NCBI RefSeq assembly: GCF_030408375.1
Contig: NZ_CP046530.1
Location: 1,798,001 to 1,862,000, forward strand
DNA: 64,000 nucleotides
Direction: 5' to 3'
From: Corynebacterium afermentans subsp. lipophilum
GTDB taxonomy: Bacteria; Actinomycetota; Actinomycetes; Mycobacteriales; Mycobacteriaceae
In this document: positions 41,084 to 51,341 of the stretch, piece after piece
How positions within the stretch are numbered: position 1 is the first letter of the stretch
Layout: the number at the start of each line of letters is the position of its first letter
Notes under the pieces: generated by a model
Told to the model about the DNA's origin: nothing
Databases searched by the model: none
Seen by the model: the letters and a program-made list of their open reading frames with translations, nothing else
Made by a program: the position numbers and the translations under genes

Positions 41084-44000
41084 CTAGATGTAGGTCGGCA
41101 TATCCGCCTCGAGGACGGTGCCGCCGGACGGGATCTGCTTGATCTCGCCACGCGGGCTGTCAGCCGGGACCGGCTTGCCCACCGGGTTCGGCGCAGGCGC
41201 CGGCTCGTTGGACGGTGCCGGAGCAGGCTTGCTCTCCTGCGGTGCCGGGGCCGGCTTCGGTGCCGGCTTGGACGAGCCATTGCCGCCACCGAGCACTGCC
41301 GGGATCATGCCCAGGCCCGGGATGAGCAGCAGCCACCACAGCTTCTTCTTGTCGAAGTCGGACGAGCTGCCCTCCTCATCCGCCGGGACAGTGGTCGGCG
41401 CCGGGGTCGAGGTGGCCGGGGTGTTCTCCTCGGACGGTGCGACCGGGGAGGTCGTTGCCGGAGTGGTCTCCTCCGCCGGCGGGGTGTTGCCCTCGCTGGT
41501 CTCGACCGTCTGGTAGCCGTCGTTGATGTCCTTGTGCTCGGCGATCTGGTTGTCGTCGGTGACGTCATCCGGGGTGTTGCCACCCTTCGGGTTCTCGTCG
41601 CCGTTGCGGTCAACCTCGGTGGAGGTCAGGTTCTCAAACGCCACGGCCGCTGCAACAGCACCCTCCGCGTTGGTCACCGGAATCTCCACCACGATCTCGC
41701 CGTATGCAGCCTCTGGGGTGAAGGTCACGGACTGGGTACCCAGCACGCGGCCCTCGGTGTACGGAGCGGACTCGCCGAGGCGTTCCATCAGCTGCGCGGT
41801 TGCGGTGTAGGTCGCGCCCGGGACCAGGCCCCAGTACTTGACCACATCGCGCACCACCGCACCGTTGACAACTTCAGCGCCCTTGGAGAAGTCAGCGTTG
41901 GTGGACACACCCGGCTCACCCGGGATGTCACGGCCTTCGCTGGTACCCGGGGTGATCACCGTCTGCGCGGCATCGTTGATGTCGCGGTGCTCGGCGATCT
42001 GCTGCGGCACGCGGTTGCCTGCCGGCTGCTCGTTGCCCTGCGCGTCAACCTCGACGGAGGTGAGACGCTCGAAGGCGACTGCAGCGTGGACCGGGTTGGT
42101 CACCCAGGAAGCGACGGTGATGTCGACGTTGACCGCACCGTAGCCGCTCTCGGACGCGACGAACTGCTTCTCGCCCTGGCCGATGATGGCACCGCTGCCC
42201 TTGGCAACGAGGTCCGCGGTCAGGGTGTAGGTCTTGCCCGGAACCAGGCCGGTGTAGCGGACGGTGTCCACCACGGTGGCGCCAGCGACAACCTCGGCGG
42301 AGCCCTCCGCGAAGTTCGCGTTGGTGCCGATGAACGGCTCAGAGTTCTCCTGAGCGTTCGGGCTGCGAACCGTCTGGTTCTGATCGTTGATGTTCTTGTG
42401 CTCAGCGATCGGGTTGTCGTCCGAGACGTCGTTCGGCGTCTCGCCGCCCTTCGGGTTGTCCTTGCCCTCGCGGTCGACCTCGGTGGAGGTCAGCGTCTCG
42501 AAGGCGACAGCCGCACGGACCGGGGTGTCGATGCCCTCTACAACCGGGATCTCCACAACCACGGAGCCGTTGCCGGTCTCCGACGCGGTGAAGGTCTTGG
42601 TGCCGGTGCCGATGATGGCGTCGCCGTAAGCGTCGCGGTTCACCAGCTCGTTGTAGACGTCCTTGCTTACCAGCTCAGCGGTCAGCGTGTAGGTCTTGCC
42701 CGGGACCAGGCCCTGGTACTTAACCGTGTCGTTGACCACGGTGCCGGAGACAACTCCCTTCGCACCGTTGGCGAAGTCAGCGGTCGTACCGATCTGCGGG
42801 TTCGGGAACCAGACCACCGGCGGCACAACCGGGGTGGTCGTGTTCGACGGAACCACCGGAGTGGTCGGCTTCGTCGGCTGCTCGGAGGTGGTCACCTTCG
42901 TCGGCTCGGTCGTCTGCTCAGACGTGCCCGGCTGAGCCGGAACCGTCGTGGTGGACTCCTCAGAGGTCTCCGGGGCAGTCGGTTCGGTCGGCTCCGTGCT
43001 GGTCTCGCCGGAAGTCTCCGGGGTCGGCTCTTCCTCAGGCGTGGAAGCGCAGGTCTCCGGAACCGTGGTCACCTCAGTCGTGGACTCCTCGACCGTGGTA
43101 CCCGGGACAGTGGTGCCCGGAACCGTCGTGCCCGGACCGGTGGTGCCCGGAACCGTAGTCCCCGGCTCGGTCGTGCCCGGCTCAGTGGTGCCCGGAACGG
43201 TGGTGGTCGACGTGACCGGCTTGCACACGTCCGTGGTCGGAGCGGTCGCCTCGGTCGACGGGATCAGCTGGATCGTCGTCGTCGGTGCCGGCTCCTCAGA
43301 GGTGGTCTCTTCCGGGGTCGCCTCGGTCGACGGGATCAGCTGAATCGTCGTCGTCGGTGCCGGCTCCTCAGAGGTGGTCTCCTCCGTCGAGGTACCCGGG
43401 GTCGGCTGCTCGGAGGTCTTCGGGGTCTCCTCGCTCACGACCGTCTGGTCCTCATCCTCGAGGTCCTTGTGTTCAGCAATTTCGTTGTCGTCAGACGTCT
43501 CCGGGGTGTCGCCACCCTTCGGGTTGTCCTTGCCAGCGCGGTCAACCTGCGTGGAGGTCAGTTCCTCGAAAGCAACAGCAGCGGTGACAGTCTCGCCCTC
43601 CGGTGCGTTGCTGACAACGATGGTCACATCCTCAGAACCGTTCGGCTCAGTCGGAATGAACGTCTTGTTGCCGGAACCGAGAACAGTCTTGCCGTCTGCC
43701 TTATTAATAAGGTCAGCGGTCAGGGTGTACACCTTGCCCGGCACGAGGCCTTCGTAGGTGACGGTGTCAACCACGGCAACGCCGTTCTTGACTTCCTTTG
43801 CACCGCCCGCGAAGTTGGCGTTCGTGGAAATCTTCGGGTTACGGACCGTCTGATCCTCGTCGTCGATCTCCTTGTGCTCGGCGATCTTGTTGCCGCCCTC
43901 GTTCGGGTTGTCGTTGCCGCCAGCGTCGACGACCTTGGAGGTCAGTTCCTCGAATGCCACAGCAGCGGTGACAACACGGCCTTCCGGAGCATTGTCGACG

Positions 44001-46537
44001 ATGATCTCCACGTCAACGGAACCGTTCGCTTCCTTCGGGGTGAAGGTCTCGGTGCCGGTGCCCAGGACGGTCTTGCCGTCAGCCTTATCAATCAGCTGCG
44101 CGGTGAGCGTGTACTCCTTGCCCGGCACGAGACCGGCGTAGGTGACAGTGTCCACAACCACAGCACCGTTGATCACCTCAGACGAACCCTTTTCAAAGTT
44201 CGCGTTAGTGGTGATGTGCGGCGCACCAACAGTCTGGTTGGCGTCGTCGATGTCCTTGTGCTCAGCGATCTTGTTGTCGTCGGACGTCTCCGGGGTGTCG
44301 CCACCCTGCGGGTTGTCCTGACCAGCCTTGTCAACGACAGTGGAGGTCAGCTCCTCAAAGGCAACAGCAGCGCTGACCGGCTTGTTGACATCGTCGTTGA
44401 CCTTGATTTCGACCTCAACGGAACCGTCAGTGGTCTCCGGGGTGAAGGTCTTGGTGCCGTTGCCCACAACGGTCTTGCCGTCTGCCTTATTGATCAGCTG
44501 CGCGGACAGGGTGTATTCCTTGCCCGGAACCAGACCCTTGTAATCAACGGTGTCGATCACGGTGTTGCCAGCAACAACCTCAGTCGAGCCGTTTGCGAAC
44601 TTCGCGTTGGTCGCAATGCTCGGCTCAAACACGGTGCGCACCGTCTGGTCCTCGTCGTTGATTTCCTCATGCTGAGCGATGTCGTTGACCTTCTTACCGT
44701 CGGTCTCCTCGCCAGCAGCGTTGACTTCCTTAGAGGTCAGACGCTCGAATGCAACCGCAGCCTGAACCGGGTTCGGTGCGTTGGTCACAGCGATTTCAAC
44801 GTTGACGTTGCCGCTTGCCAGCTCGCCCTCGGTGCCCGGAACCGGGAAGGTCACAGCGCCGGTACCCAGGACATTGTTCGCGTCCTGCTTATCGACGAGC
44901 TTCGCATCCAACGTGTAGCTCTTACCTGCAATCAGACCGGAGTAGTACACAGTGTCCACAACGGTGCTGCCGTTCTGAACAACGTTCACGCCGTCCTTGA
45001 ACTCCGCACGAGTGCGGATGTTCGGGTTCGGGTTGAAGCCCTGCTTGACAGTGGTGGTCGTACCCGGAGCAGTCGACTCCTCAGACGGCTTGCCCGGAAC
45101 CAGCGGCAAAGTCTCCGAAACAGTGGCACCCGGAACAGTCGTGGTCACGATCGGCTCAGTTGTCACAACAGTCGTGCCTGGAACAGTGGTCGTCACCGCA
45201 GGAGCAGTCACAGTGGTCACTGGCATCGTCGTCGTGACAGTCGTACCCGGCTGGGTCGTTGTCTCATCCGGCTGAGTCTCGGTGATCACGTTGCCCGGCT
45301 GCGTGGTGGTCACATCCGGCTGAGTCTCGGTGATCACGTTGCCCGGCTGCGTGGTGGTCACATCCGGCTGAGTCTCGGTGATCACGTTGCCCGGCTGCGT
45401 GGTGGTCTCATCCGGCTGAGTCTCGGTGATCACGTTGCCCGGCTGCGTGGTGGTCTCATCCGGCTGAGTCTCGGTGATCACGTTGCCCGGCTGCGTGGTG
45501 GTCACATCCGGCTGAGTCTCGGTGATCACGTTGCCCGGCTGCGTGGTGGTCACATCCGGCTGAGTCTCGGTGATCACGTTGCCCGGCTGCGTGGTGGTCT
45601 CATCCGGTGCGGTCGTCGTAACCACAGTGCCGGGCTGGGTCGTCGTCGTAGCAGGAGCAGTCACGGTAACAGTCGGCGTTACCGTCGTAGTCTCCTCGGT
45701 CACAATAGGCGCGGTAGTCGGAACAGTCGACGGCTCACTAACCGCCGGAGACGTCTCCGGGACAGCTGGCACGGTCGTGGCTGGAGTGGTTGACGCCGGA
45801 GTGGTGGAGGGTTGCTCATAGGGGTTCTCAGTGTCGACAATCACCATATCCTGGCCAGCAGAATTCTTGAACACCTTGCCCGTAAGATTGGCCGTGTTGT
45901 TCTCCGGTAACCCGGTGTTTGCTGGCCCCGTAAGATAGTCATACAATCGTTGCTCGTCGGAGCCCAGCGTCTGAGCAACCGCACCCGTGGCGAAATAGAA
46001 GATCGCAGCATTCGTAGCGACAATCTGATCTTGGACTTCCTTTGGCCTGTCCGTCAACTCAGATGGATTATCTACGTCGCGGCTGACTTTCGGGTAGGCA
46101 TTCTCGATGATCCACTGAATCTTCTCGAAGTTGGGCATCGTACGACCGTGGTCCATTTTGTCCGGTCGATAATTTGCCCAGCTGGTGACAGTACCCTTCT
46201 GCCCCAAAGATGCCGGTTCCATTGGCTCAATGCAGTAAGCCCATAGTCGCTTGGTGCCCATCATCATTCCGGGATTTTTAGTGGCGGAGGGAGTACTCAA
46301 CCCCACCAAAACTGCACCTGAACCTGAACCGGTTCCGTGAATTTTCCCATCGGGAAACATATACTTATCGGTTGCATTCGAACCCTGAGTTACCTGTATT
46401 TCAAGTTCATCGCCCAGAGTGACGGAATGCGCTCTCGCAAGAGGCGGTCGACCAACCGCGCCCGCGATCAAAGCAACTATTGCCAGTACGGTGATTATAA
46501 ATCGCCAGCCTCGTTTTGAAGCTGCAGCATTTTTCAT
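41084..46537 (-). CDS. Giant VaFE-repeat surface protein with N-terminal thioester-like domain
   Basis: 1,817 residues. Signal peptide 1-36 (ITVLAIVALIAGAVG...ARA). Residues ~37-235 match a thioester domain, with WAYCIEPMEP (Cys) and IVATNAAIFYFATG, where the usual Gln of TQxAIW is Asn. A Thr/Pro stalk (~240-500) includes seven 16-residue repeats TTTQPGNVITETQPD[VE]. Four VaFE/T-Q ester-bond domains (~505-1030), each with AVAFE.LTS and a final DQT or NQT, come next. A second Thr/Pro linker (~1030-1245) has two Cys. Three further VaFE domains (~1245-1680) follow, then a membrane helix (LWWLLLIPGLGMIPAVLGG, ~1735) and a 60-residue Pro-rich tail ending ADMPTYI. No LPxTG. GAGGAGAGG precedes the ATG. 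It is probably a host-surface adhesin with self-forming covalent bonds. Confidence 0.92.
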   Translation of the reverse strand: MKNAAASKRGWRFIITVLAIVALIAGAVGRPPLARAHSVTLGDELEIQVTQGSNATDKYMFPDGKIHGTGSGSGAVLVGLSTPSATKNPGMMMGTKRLWAYCIEPMEPASLGQKGTVTSWANYRPDKMDHGRTMPNFEKIQWIIENAYPKVSRDVDNPSELTDRPKEVQDQIVATNAAIFYFATGAVAQTLGSDEQRLYDYLTGPANTGLPENNTANLTGKVFKNSAGQDMVIVDTENPYEQPSTTPASTTPATTVPAVPETSPAVSEPSTVPTTAPIVTEETTTVTPTVTVTAPATTTTQPGTVVTTTAPDETTTQPGNVITETQPDVTTTQPGNVITETQPDVTTTQPGNVITETQPDETTTQPGNVITETQPDETTTQPGNVITETQPDVTTTQPGNVITETQPDVTTTQPGNVITETQPDETTTQPGTTVTTTMPVTTVTAPAVTTTVPGTTVVTTEPIVTTTVPGATVSETLPLVPGKPSEESTAPGTTTTVKQGFNPNPNIRTRAEFKDGVNVVQNGSTVVDTVYYSGLIAGKSYTLDAKLVDKQDANNVLGTGAVTFPVPGTEGELASGNVNVEIAVTNAPNPVQAAVAFERLTSKEVNAAGEETDGKKVNDIAQHEEINDEDQTVRTVFEPSIATNAKFANGSTEVVAGNTVIDTVDYKGLVPGKEYTLSAQLINKADGKTVVGNGTKTFTPETTDGSVEVEIKVNDDVNKPVSAAVAFEELTSTVVDKAGQDNPQGGDTPETSDDNKIAEHKDIDDANQTVGAPHITTNANFEKGSSEVINGAVVVDTVTYAGLVPGKEYTLTAQLIDKADGKTVLGTGTETFTPKEANGSVDVEIIVDNAPEGRVVTAAVAFEELTSKVVDAGGNDNPNEGGNKIAEHKEIDDEDQTVRNPKISTNANFAGGAKEVKNGVAVVDTVTYEGLVPGKVYTLTADLINKADGKTVLGSGNKTFIPTEPNGSEDVTIVVSNAPEGETVTAAVAFEELTSTQVDRAGKDNPKGGDTPETSDDNEIAEHKDLEDEDQTVVSEETPKTSEQPTPGTSTEETTSEEPAPTTTIQLIPSTEATPEETTSEEPAPTTTIQLIPSTEATAPTTDVCKPVTSTTTVPGTTEPGTTEPGTTVPGTTGPGTTVPGTTVPGTTVEESTTEVTTVPETCASTPEEEPTPETSGETSTEPTEPTAPETSEESTTTVPAQPGTSEQTTEPTKVTTSEQPTKPTTPVVPSNTTTPVVPPVVWFPNPQIGTTADFANGAKGVVSGTVVNDTVKYQGLVPGKTYTLTAELVSKDVYNELVNRDAYGDAIIGTGTKTFTASETGNGSVVVEIPVVEGIDTPVRAAVAFETLTSTEVDREGKDNPKGGETPNDVSDDNPIAEHKNINDQNQTVRSPNAQENSEPFIGTNANFAEGSAEVVAGATVVDTVRYTGLVPGKTYTLTADLVAKGSGAIIGQGEKQFVASESGYGAVNVDITVASWVTNPVHAAVAFERLTSVEVDAQGNEQPAGNRVPQQIAEHRDINDAAQTVITPGTSEGRDIPGEPGVSTNADFSKGAEVVNGAVVRDVVKYWGLVPGATYTATAQLMERLGESAPYTEGRVLGTQSVTFTPEAAYGEIVVEIPVTNAEGAVAAAVAFENLTSTEVDRNGDENPKGGNTPDDVTDDNQIAEHKDINDGYQTVETSEGNTPPAEETTPATTSPVAPSEENTPATSTPAPTTVPADEEGSSSDFDKKKLWWLLLIPGLGMIPAVLGGGNGSSKPAPKPAPAPQESKPAPAPSNEPAPAPNPVGKPVPADSPRGEIKQIPSGGTVLEADMPTYI
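45263..45598 (-). repeat. Seven tandem 48-bp coding repeats
   Basis: The stretch encodes seven 16-residue units in the stalk of the surface protein. Units differ mainly at one base (GTG/GAG giving V or E in the order V,V,E,E,V,V,E read from the N-terminus). Near-identity suggests recent expansion and length variation by slippage. Confidence 0.9.
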
Positions 46538-46844
46538 TGCCTCTCCTCATCATATTGAAGTACCCGCCTAACTGCCGAGGCAACCAGTCGTGCACTAGTG
46601 GTTTACGTCAAGCCCAAACAAACGATACGCATGTTTAGATGTTTCTACAAGAAAAGACTGCAAGAAAAGTCAGGAACCGATTTGGCACCTGGATACCCGG
46701 AGGGTCGGCACCTGCACAAGTCGATTTCACAATATCGACGAAAGGTCTACACCCAGATGCCAACTCCCCAGGTAACCCCGAATTGAATCTATGCGCGAAC
46801 TACAAGGCACAAGCCCAAATCCCCCGCTACCCCCACAGGATCCG
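46538..46844. other. Intergenic region upstream of the surface protein gene
   Basis: About 300 nt, AT-richer than average. It holds the RBS and presumably the promoter of the minus-strand surface protein gene. A 62-codon plus-strand frame is present but has no RBS and odd composition. I see no other gene, RNA or strong hairpin. Confidence 0.6.
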
Positions 46845-46926
<82 letters not shown>

Positions 46927-47058
46927 GTCGTTGAGGAATACTACACAGTCGTGCACCGCAAACGTTAACCGGAGCTGACCGTCTGGAGAGACATATAAAT
47001 AAGGTGCAATCAGAAATACGGCATTCAAACTTTCGTTTGGTCTTTTAAGGTTGCCGGG

Positions 47059-47064
47059 TAGACT
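47059..47064 (+). promoter_or_regulatory. -10 box of the Rv1343c-like gene
   Basis: TAGACT ends 8 nt before the GTG at 47073, so the transcript is leaderless or nearly so; no RBS is present. Confidence 0.45.
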
Positions 47065-47072
47065 GACCAGCT

Positions 47073-47525
47073 GTGAGCGAAGAGAACAAGGCAGTTGAGA
47101 GCACCGATGCGGTGCCCCAACGCGAGCGCGTCCGCGTGCGCTGGTGGCACATCGTGCTATTGATTGCGGCGGCGGTGACCTGCCTACTGCTCGCGCGCTG
47201 GCAGTGGCACCGCTACCAGTCCGGCTCGGGCACGTTCCAGAACCTGGGCTACGCCCTGCAGTGGCCGTGCTTCGCGGCGTTTTTCATCTACGCCTACCGC
47301 GTGGGTATGCGCATGGAAAACGACAAGATCGACGCCGAAAACGCCGGCTTGACCATGGACGACCTCTACGAGGCCGACCTTGCTAAATACGGCGAGGTAA
47401 AGGAACCCACGGAAATCGACGAGGACTTCCTCCCCTCTCGCCCCGAGCTGGACGTGGAGGAATACAACGAGCTCGTGGCACCGCGCCGAAAACCCAACAC
47501 TGAAGATAAAGGTGAATCAGCATGA
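47073..47525 (+). CDS. Conserved two-helix membrane protein (Rv1343c position)
   Basis: This 150-residue protein has an acidic N-terminus, helices WWHIVLLIAAAVTCLLLARW (25-44) and YALQWPCFAAFFIYAYRVGM (58-77), and a long acidic cytoplasmic tail. It lies directly before the DUF3817 gene with a 4-nt overlap. By order this corresponds to the Rv1343c-Rv1342c pair, although the mycobacterial first gene is annotated as a lipoprotein (LprD). Function unknown; co-translation suggests a small membrane complex. Confidence 0.8.
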   Translation: MSEENKAVESTDAVPQRERVRVRWWHIVLLIAAAVTCLLLARWQWHRYQSGSGTFQNLGYALQWPCFAAFFIYAYRVGMRMENDKIDAENAGLTMDDLYEADLAKYGEVKEPTEIDEDFLPSRPELDVEEYNELVAPRRKPNTEDKGESA

Positions 47526-47899
47526 CGCAGCCCAACACGCAGACCCAGCCGGCTCAGCCGGTGAAGATCCACCCGGAACGCCAGCGTCGCGTGAAGCAGG
47601 CGCTCACGCTTTTCACTATCACCGCGTGGATCACTGGTGTGCTGTTCCTCCTGCTTATTACCCGCATGATCATGCAGTACGGCCTTGACATGAACGTCGA
47701 TTACTTGTCCTGGGTAGCCCGCGTGCACGGCTTCGCGTTCGTCGCGTTTCTGATGGCATCGCTGAACCTCGGTTCTAAAGCGCGCTGGTCCACCGGCACC
47801 TGGATCACCACCGCGATGTCCGGCGTTGTGCCATTCATGTCTTTCATTGTAGAAGCCAAGCGCCGCAAGGAAGTCACGGAGAAGTTCCAACTCCCCTAA
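47522..47899 (+). CDS. DUF3817 integral membrane protein
   Basis: This 125-residue protein has three helices: LFTITAWITGVLFLLLITRM, VHGFAFVAFLMASLNL and ITTAMSGVVPFMSFIVEAK. The VHGxxF and PFxSFxxE signatures belong to DUF3817 (Rv1342c-like). ATGA overlap with the preceding gene. Confidence 0.9.
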   Translation: MTQPNTQTQPAQPVKIHPERQRRVKQALTLFTITAWITGVLFLLLITRMIMQYGLDMNVDYLSWVARVHGFAFVAFLMASLNLGSKARWSTGTWITTAMSGVVPFMSFIVEAKRRKEVTEKFQLP

Positions 47900-47908
47900 A
47901 CACAAGAC

Positions 47909-47938
47909 AAAACCCGGCAGGGAAACCTGCCGGGTTTT
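47909..47938. terminator. Bidirectional terminator
   Basis: 13-bp perfect stem AAAACCCGGCAGG/CCTGCCGGGTTTT with a GAAA tetraloop gives U-tracts on both strands, between convergent DUF3817 and lipoprotein genes. Confidence 0.92.
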
Positions 47939-47955
47939 GCGCTGTCGGAGCCGGT

Positions 47956-48330
47956 TTACTTTTCGGTGGTCTTGGTCAGCACCATCACGCCGACCTTTTC
48001 CGCCGGGTCGTTCTGCGGGCTCAGGGTGAGGGTGTCGCCGCTGCGCTCGGCGTCGTACTTCAGGTCCTGGTGGGTCAGCGGATCCTCGAGCTTGAACTCC
48101 TTGTCGTCGCGCAGGCAGTTCGCCTCGTTGGTTTCGCCGTCGGTCTCGGTCATCTGCCAGTCGCAGTCCTTGCCGTCGATAGTGATGGTGGCGTGGCCGC
48201 CGCCTTTGCCTTCCTGGGTGGCGGTGACGTCGCCGGTCCACTCGCCGTCGAAATCGCCCTTCTGGCCGCAGCCAGTGAGCAGCGCGCCGGAAGCGAGAAC
48301 AGTTCCTACAAGTGCAATCGTTTTCTTCAT
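47956..48330 (-). CDS. Small lipoprotein, unknown function
   Basis: This 124-residue protein has a lipoprotein signal MKKTIALVGTVLASGALLTGC (lipobox LTGC at 18-21). The mature part is a small beta-rich domain with two Cys (DGKDCDWQM, EANCLRDD), probably disulfide-linked, resembling small corynebacterial extracytoplasmic lipoproteins. On the minus strand TACAGT (48342-48337) stands exactly 6 nt before the ATG at 48330, so this start is leaderless; the GTG at 48336 is rejected. Confidence 0.85.
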   Translation of the reverse strand: MKKTIALVGTVLASGALLTGCGQKGDFDGEWTGDVTATQEGKGGGHATITIDGKDCDWQMTETDGETNEANCLRDDKEFKLEDPLTHQDLKYDAERSGDTLTLSPQNDPAEKVGVMVLTKTTEK

Positions 48331-48352
48331 AAGCACACTGTAACGAATTGCG

Positions 48353-48945
48353 TCACTTCAGCGCCGCTATGTGCGGGGCGAGCGCGCGTAGCGCCTTGCT
48401 GCGGTGGGAGCGGGCATTCTTCTCCTCAGGCGTGAGTTCCGCGGACGAGCGGCCGTCGGCGTCGGCGGGCAGGAAGAGCGGGTCGTAGCCGAAGCCGTGC
48501 TCGCCGCGCGGTTCGCGGAGCAGCTCGCCCTCCCAGCGCCCCTCGGCGGTGAACTCCTGCCCGTCGGGTGCGGCCAGGGCGCAGCAGGACACAAACGCGG
48601 CGGCTCGCTCGTTGATATCCGTCATCTGGGCGAGCAACAGTTCGTTGTTGGCCTGATCGTCGCCGTGGTTGCCGGACCAACGGGCGGACAGGATGCCCGG
48701 CATGCCGTTGAGCGCTTCCACGGTCAGGCCGGAGTCGTCGGCAACGCAGGGCAAGCCGGTGGCTTTTGCTCCGGCGCGGGCCTTCAATAGGGCGTTGTCC
48801 ACGAAGGTGAGGCCGTCTTCGACGGGGTCGGGGTACGGCGGAGCGTCGTGAAGCGAAACAAGCTCCACCCCTTCAATGTTGAGCTCGCGGAGCACCTGCT
48901 CGAGCTCGCGGACCTTGCCTTGGTTCCTTGAGGCGACGAGAACTT

Positions 48946-48952
<7 letters not shown>
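48353..48952 (-). CDS. rdgB: XTP/dITP pyrophosphatase (RdgB/HAM1)
   Basis: This 199-residue house-cleaning NTPase removes ITP, dITP and XTP. Motifs: [48 protein letters not shown] and SHRSKALR, complete for the family. It overlaps the end of rph by 7 nt, the order Rv1341-Rv1340. Confidence 0.96.
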
Positions 48953-49674
<722 letters not shown>

Positions 49675-49696
49675 GCCCCAAGCGTAACGCAGGCGC

Positions 49697-50470
49697 CTAC
49701 AGCTCGAAGGTGGCACCGGCGGTGCCCAGGACAATCTCGCCGTCAAACTCGGTGCGGGCGGCTGCGAGGACCTCCTCCGGGTCGGTCCACGGCTGGACGT
49801 GCACCAGCACCAGAGTCTTTACCCCGGCCTCGCGGGCGATGCGGCCGGCCTCCATGCCAGACAGGTGCATGCCCTCAGCCTTGCCCTCTGAGGTCGCGCC
49901 CCAGGCGGCTTCGCACAGGAAGAGGTCGGCGGCGCGGGCGGCGTCGATAAGCGTTGGCGTGAACCCGGAGTCCCCAGAAAACGTAACGACCTTGCCGGAG
50001 GCGTCCTCGATGCGCAGCGCGTGGGACTCTTGCGCCGGGTGGACCACATCAAACGGGGTGATGGTCAGCTCGCTGAGCCGCTCCGGCTGCCCGGTGCGCC
50101 AGGTGGTGAACTCGAAGGTGTCCGAAAAGTCGTCCTTCTCCCCCGGCGCGTCCGCGCTCATGCGGCCCAGGTGTTCCGGCGCGTACGAGGGGCCGATCAG
50201 CCTGTGGCGCTGCTTCGCCGGGGCTGTGGGGTGGTAACGGCGCCACACAAGCAGCGACGGAAAGTCCGAGCAGTGATCGGCGTGAAGATGGCTGAAGATG
50301 ACGTGCGCCGCAGACGGGTCGAACCGCTCCTGCATGGCGGCGAGCGCTCCCGGACCGAAATCCATCACCACATCCGTTTCACCAGGCACGGAGATGACGT
50401 AGGAGGAAGCTGGGTTACCGGGCGCGGCCAGGCTCCCAGAGCACCCGAGGATGGTCAACTGCATGGACAT
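49697..50470 (-). CDS. Metallo-beta-lactamase-fold phosphodiesterase (Rv1339-like)
   Basis: This 257-residue MBL-fold enzyme has [20 protein letters not shown], the zinc motif [22 protein letters not shown] and LVLVHVQPW. The mycobacterial orthologue Rv1339 has been reported to hydrolyse cAMP; other relatives are RNase Z-like. Position between murI and rph is the same as in M. tuberculosis. Two ATGs (50470, 50464) are possible. Confidence 0.9.
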   Translation of the reverse strand: MSMQLTILGCSGSLAAPGNPASSYVISVPGETDVVMDFGPGALAAMQERFDPSAAHVIFSHLHADHCSDFPSLLVWRRYHPTAPAKQRHRLIGPSYAPEHLGRMSADAPGEKDDFSDTFEFTTWRTGQPERLSELTITPFDVVHPAQESHALRIEDASGKVVTFSGDSGFTPTLIDAARAADLFLCEAAWGATSEGKAEGMHLSGMEAGRIAREAGVKTLVLVHVQPWTDPEEVLAAARTEFDGEIVLGTAGATFEL

Positions 50471-50497
50471 ACTCTGCCATGAATGGCGCACATTTTC

Positions 50498-51331
50498 CTA
50501 GTGAATCCTTAAATCACGGCCGACAGCGTGCACCGGAGGTGCCAGGAAGCGGCGGGCGAGCGCGTCGAAGGTGTCGGGGTCGCCGGTGGATTCGAAGGTG
50601 CGGGTGGGGGCGGACGTGCCGTCGTGAAGCATGTTTTGCTCAGTGAGTACCCGGAGCACATCCTTTGAGGTCTCCTCGGCCGATGAGACGAGCGCGACCT
50701 CATCGCCGATGGCCAGCTGGATCACGCCCGACAGCAGCGGGTAGTGGGTGCAGCCGAGCACGAGCGTGTCCACGCCCGCTTCGCGCAGTGGTGCCACGTA
50801 GCCGCGGGCGACCTCGAGGACCTCCCTGCCGGAGGTTTTGCCCTGCTCCACAAACGGCACGAACTCCGGACAGGCCTGGGCGGTGACCTCCAAGCCCGGA
50901 TGGATGGAAAACAGGTCCTGGTACGCGCCGGACTTCACCGTGCCCTCGGTGCCGATCACGCCGATTTTCCTGTTGCGGGTGGTGGCGATCGCTCGGCGCA
51001 CGGCCGGCTGGATCACCTCGATGACCGGGATGTCGTAGCGCTCGCGGGCGTCGTGGAGGAAGGCCGCGGTGGCGGTGTTGCAGGCGATGACCAGCATCTT
51101 GCAGCCGCGCTCCACCAGCTCGTCGGCGATGCGCTGCGAATGCGCGCGCACGTCCGCGATCGACTGCGGGCCGTAGGGGCCGTGGGCGGTGTCGCCGATA
51201 TAAATCAGGGATTCGCCCGGCAGCTGGTCCATCACCGCACGAGCGACGGTCAGGCCGCCGACACCGGAATCAAACAGCCCGATTGGGGCGGAGTTGGGGA
51301 TGGGATTTTGGCTGCCGTCGAAAGTATCCAC
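50498..51331 (-). CDS. murI: Glutamate racemase
   Basis: MurI (277 residues) supplies D-Glu for peptidoglycan. [18 protein letters not shown], the first catalytic Cys in [10 protein letters not shown], and the second in LGCTHYPLL are all present. Start GTG at 51331 with AGGA 8 nt upstream. It lies 10 nt after the rhomboid gene. Confidence 0.96.
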   Translation of the reverse strand: MDTFDGSQNPIPNSAPIGLFDSGVGGLTVARAVMDQLPGESLIYIGDTAHGPYGPQSIADVRAHSQRIADELVERGCKMLVIACNTATAAFLHDARERYDIPVIEVIQPAVRRAIATTRNRKIGVIGTEGTVKSGAYQDLFSIHPGLEVTAQACPEFVPFVEQGKTSGREVLEVARGYVAPLREAGVDTLVLGCTHYPLLSGVIQLAIGDEVALVSSAEETSKDVLRVLTEQNMLHDGTSAPTRTFESTGDPDTFDALARRFLAPPVHAVGRDLRIH

Positions 51332-51341
51332 GCCGGAAATC

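Noticed and set aside
45263..45598. Regular 48-bp repeats as a CRISPR array
   Set aside because: Repeats are contiguous, without unique spacers, and encode an in-frame 16-residue unit.
41534..45793. 1,419-codon plus-strand ORF opposite the surface protein
   Set aside because: It is a shadow of the repetitive Thr/Pro and VaFE coding strand. The translation is Arg/Leu/Gly low-complexity and there is no signal or RBS.
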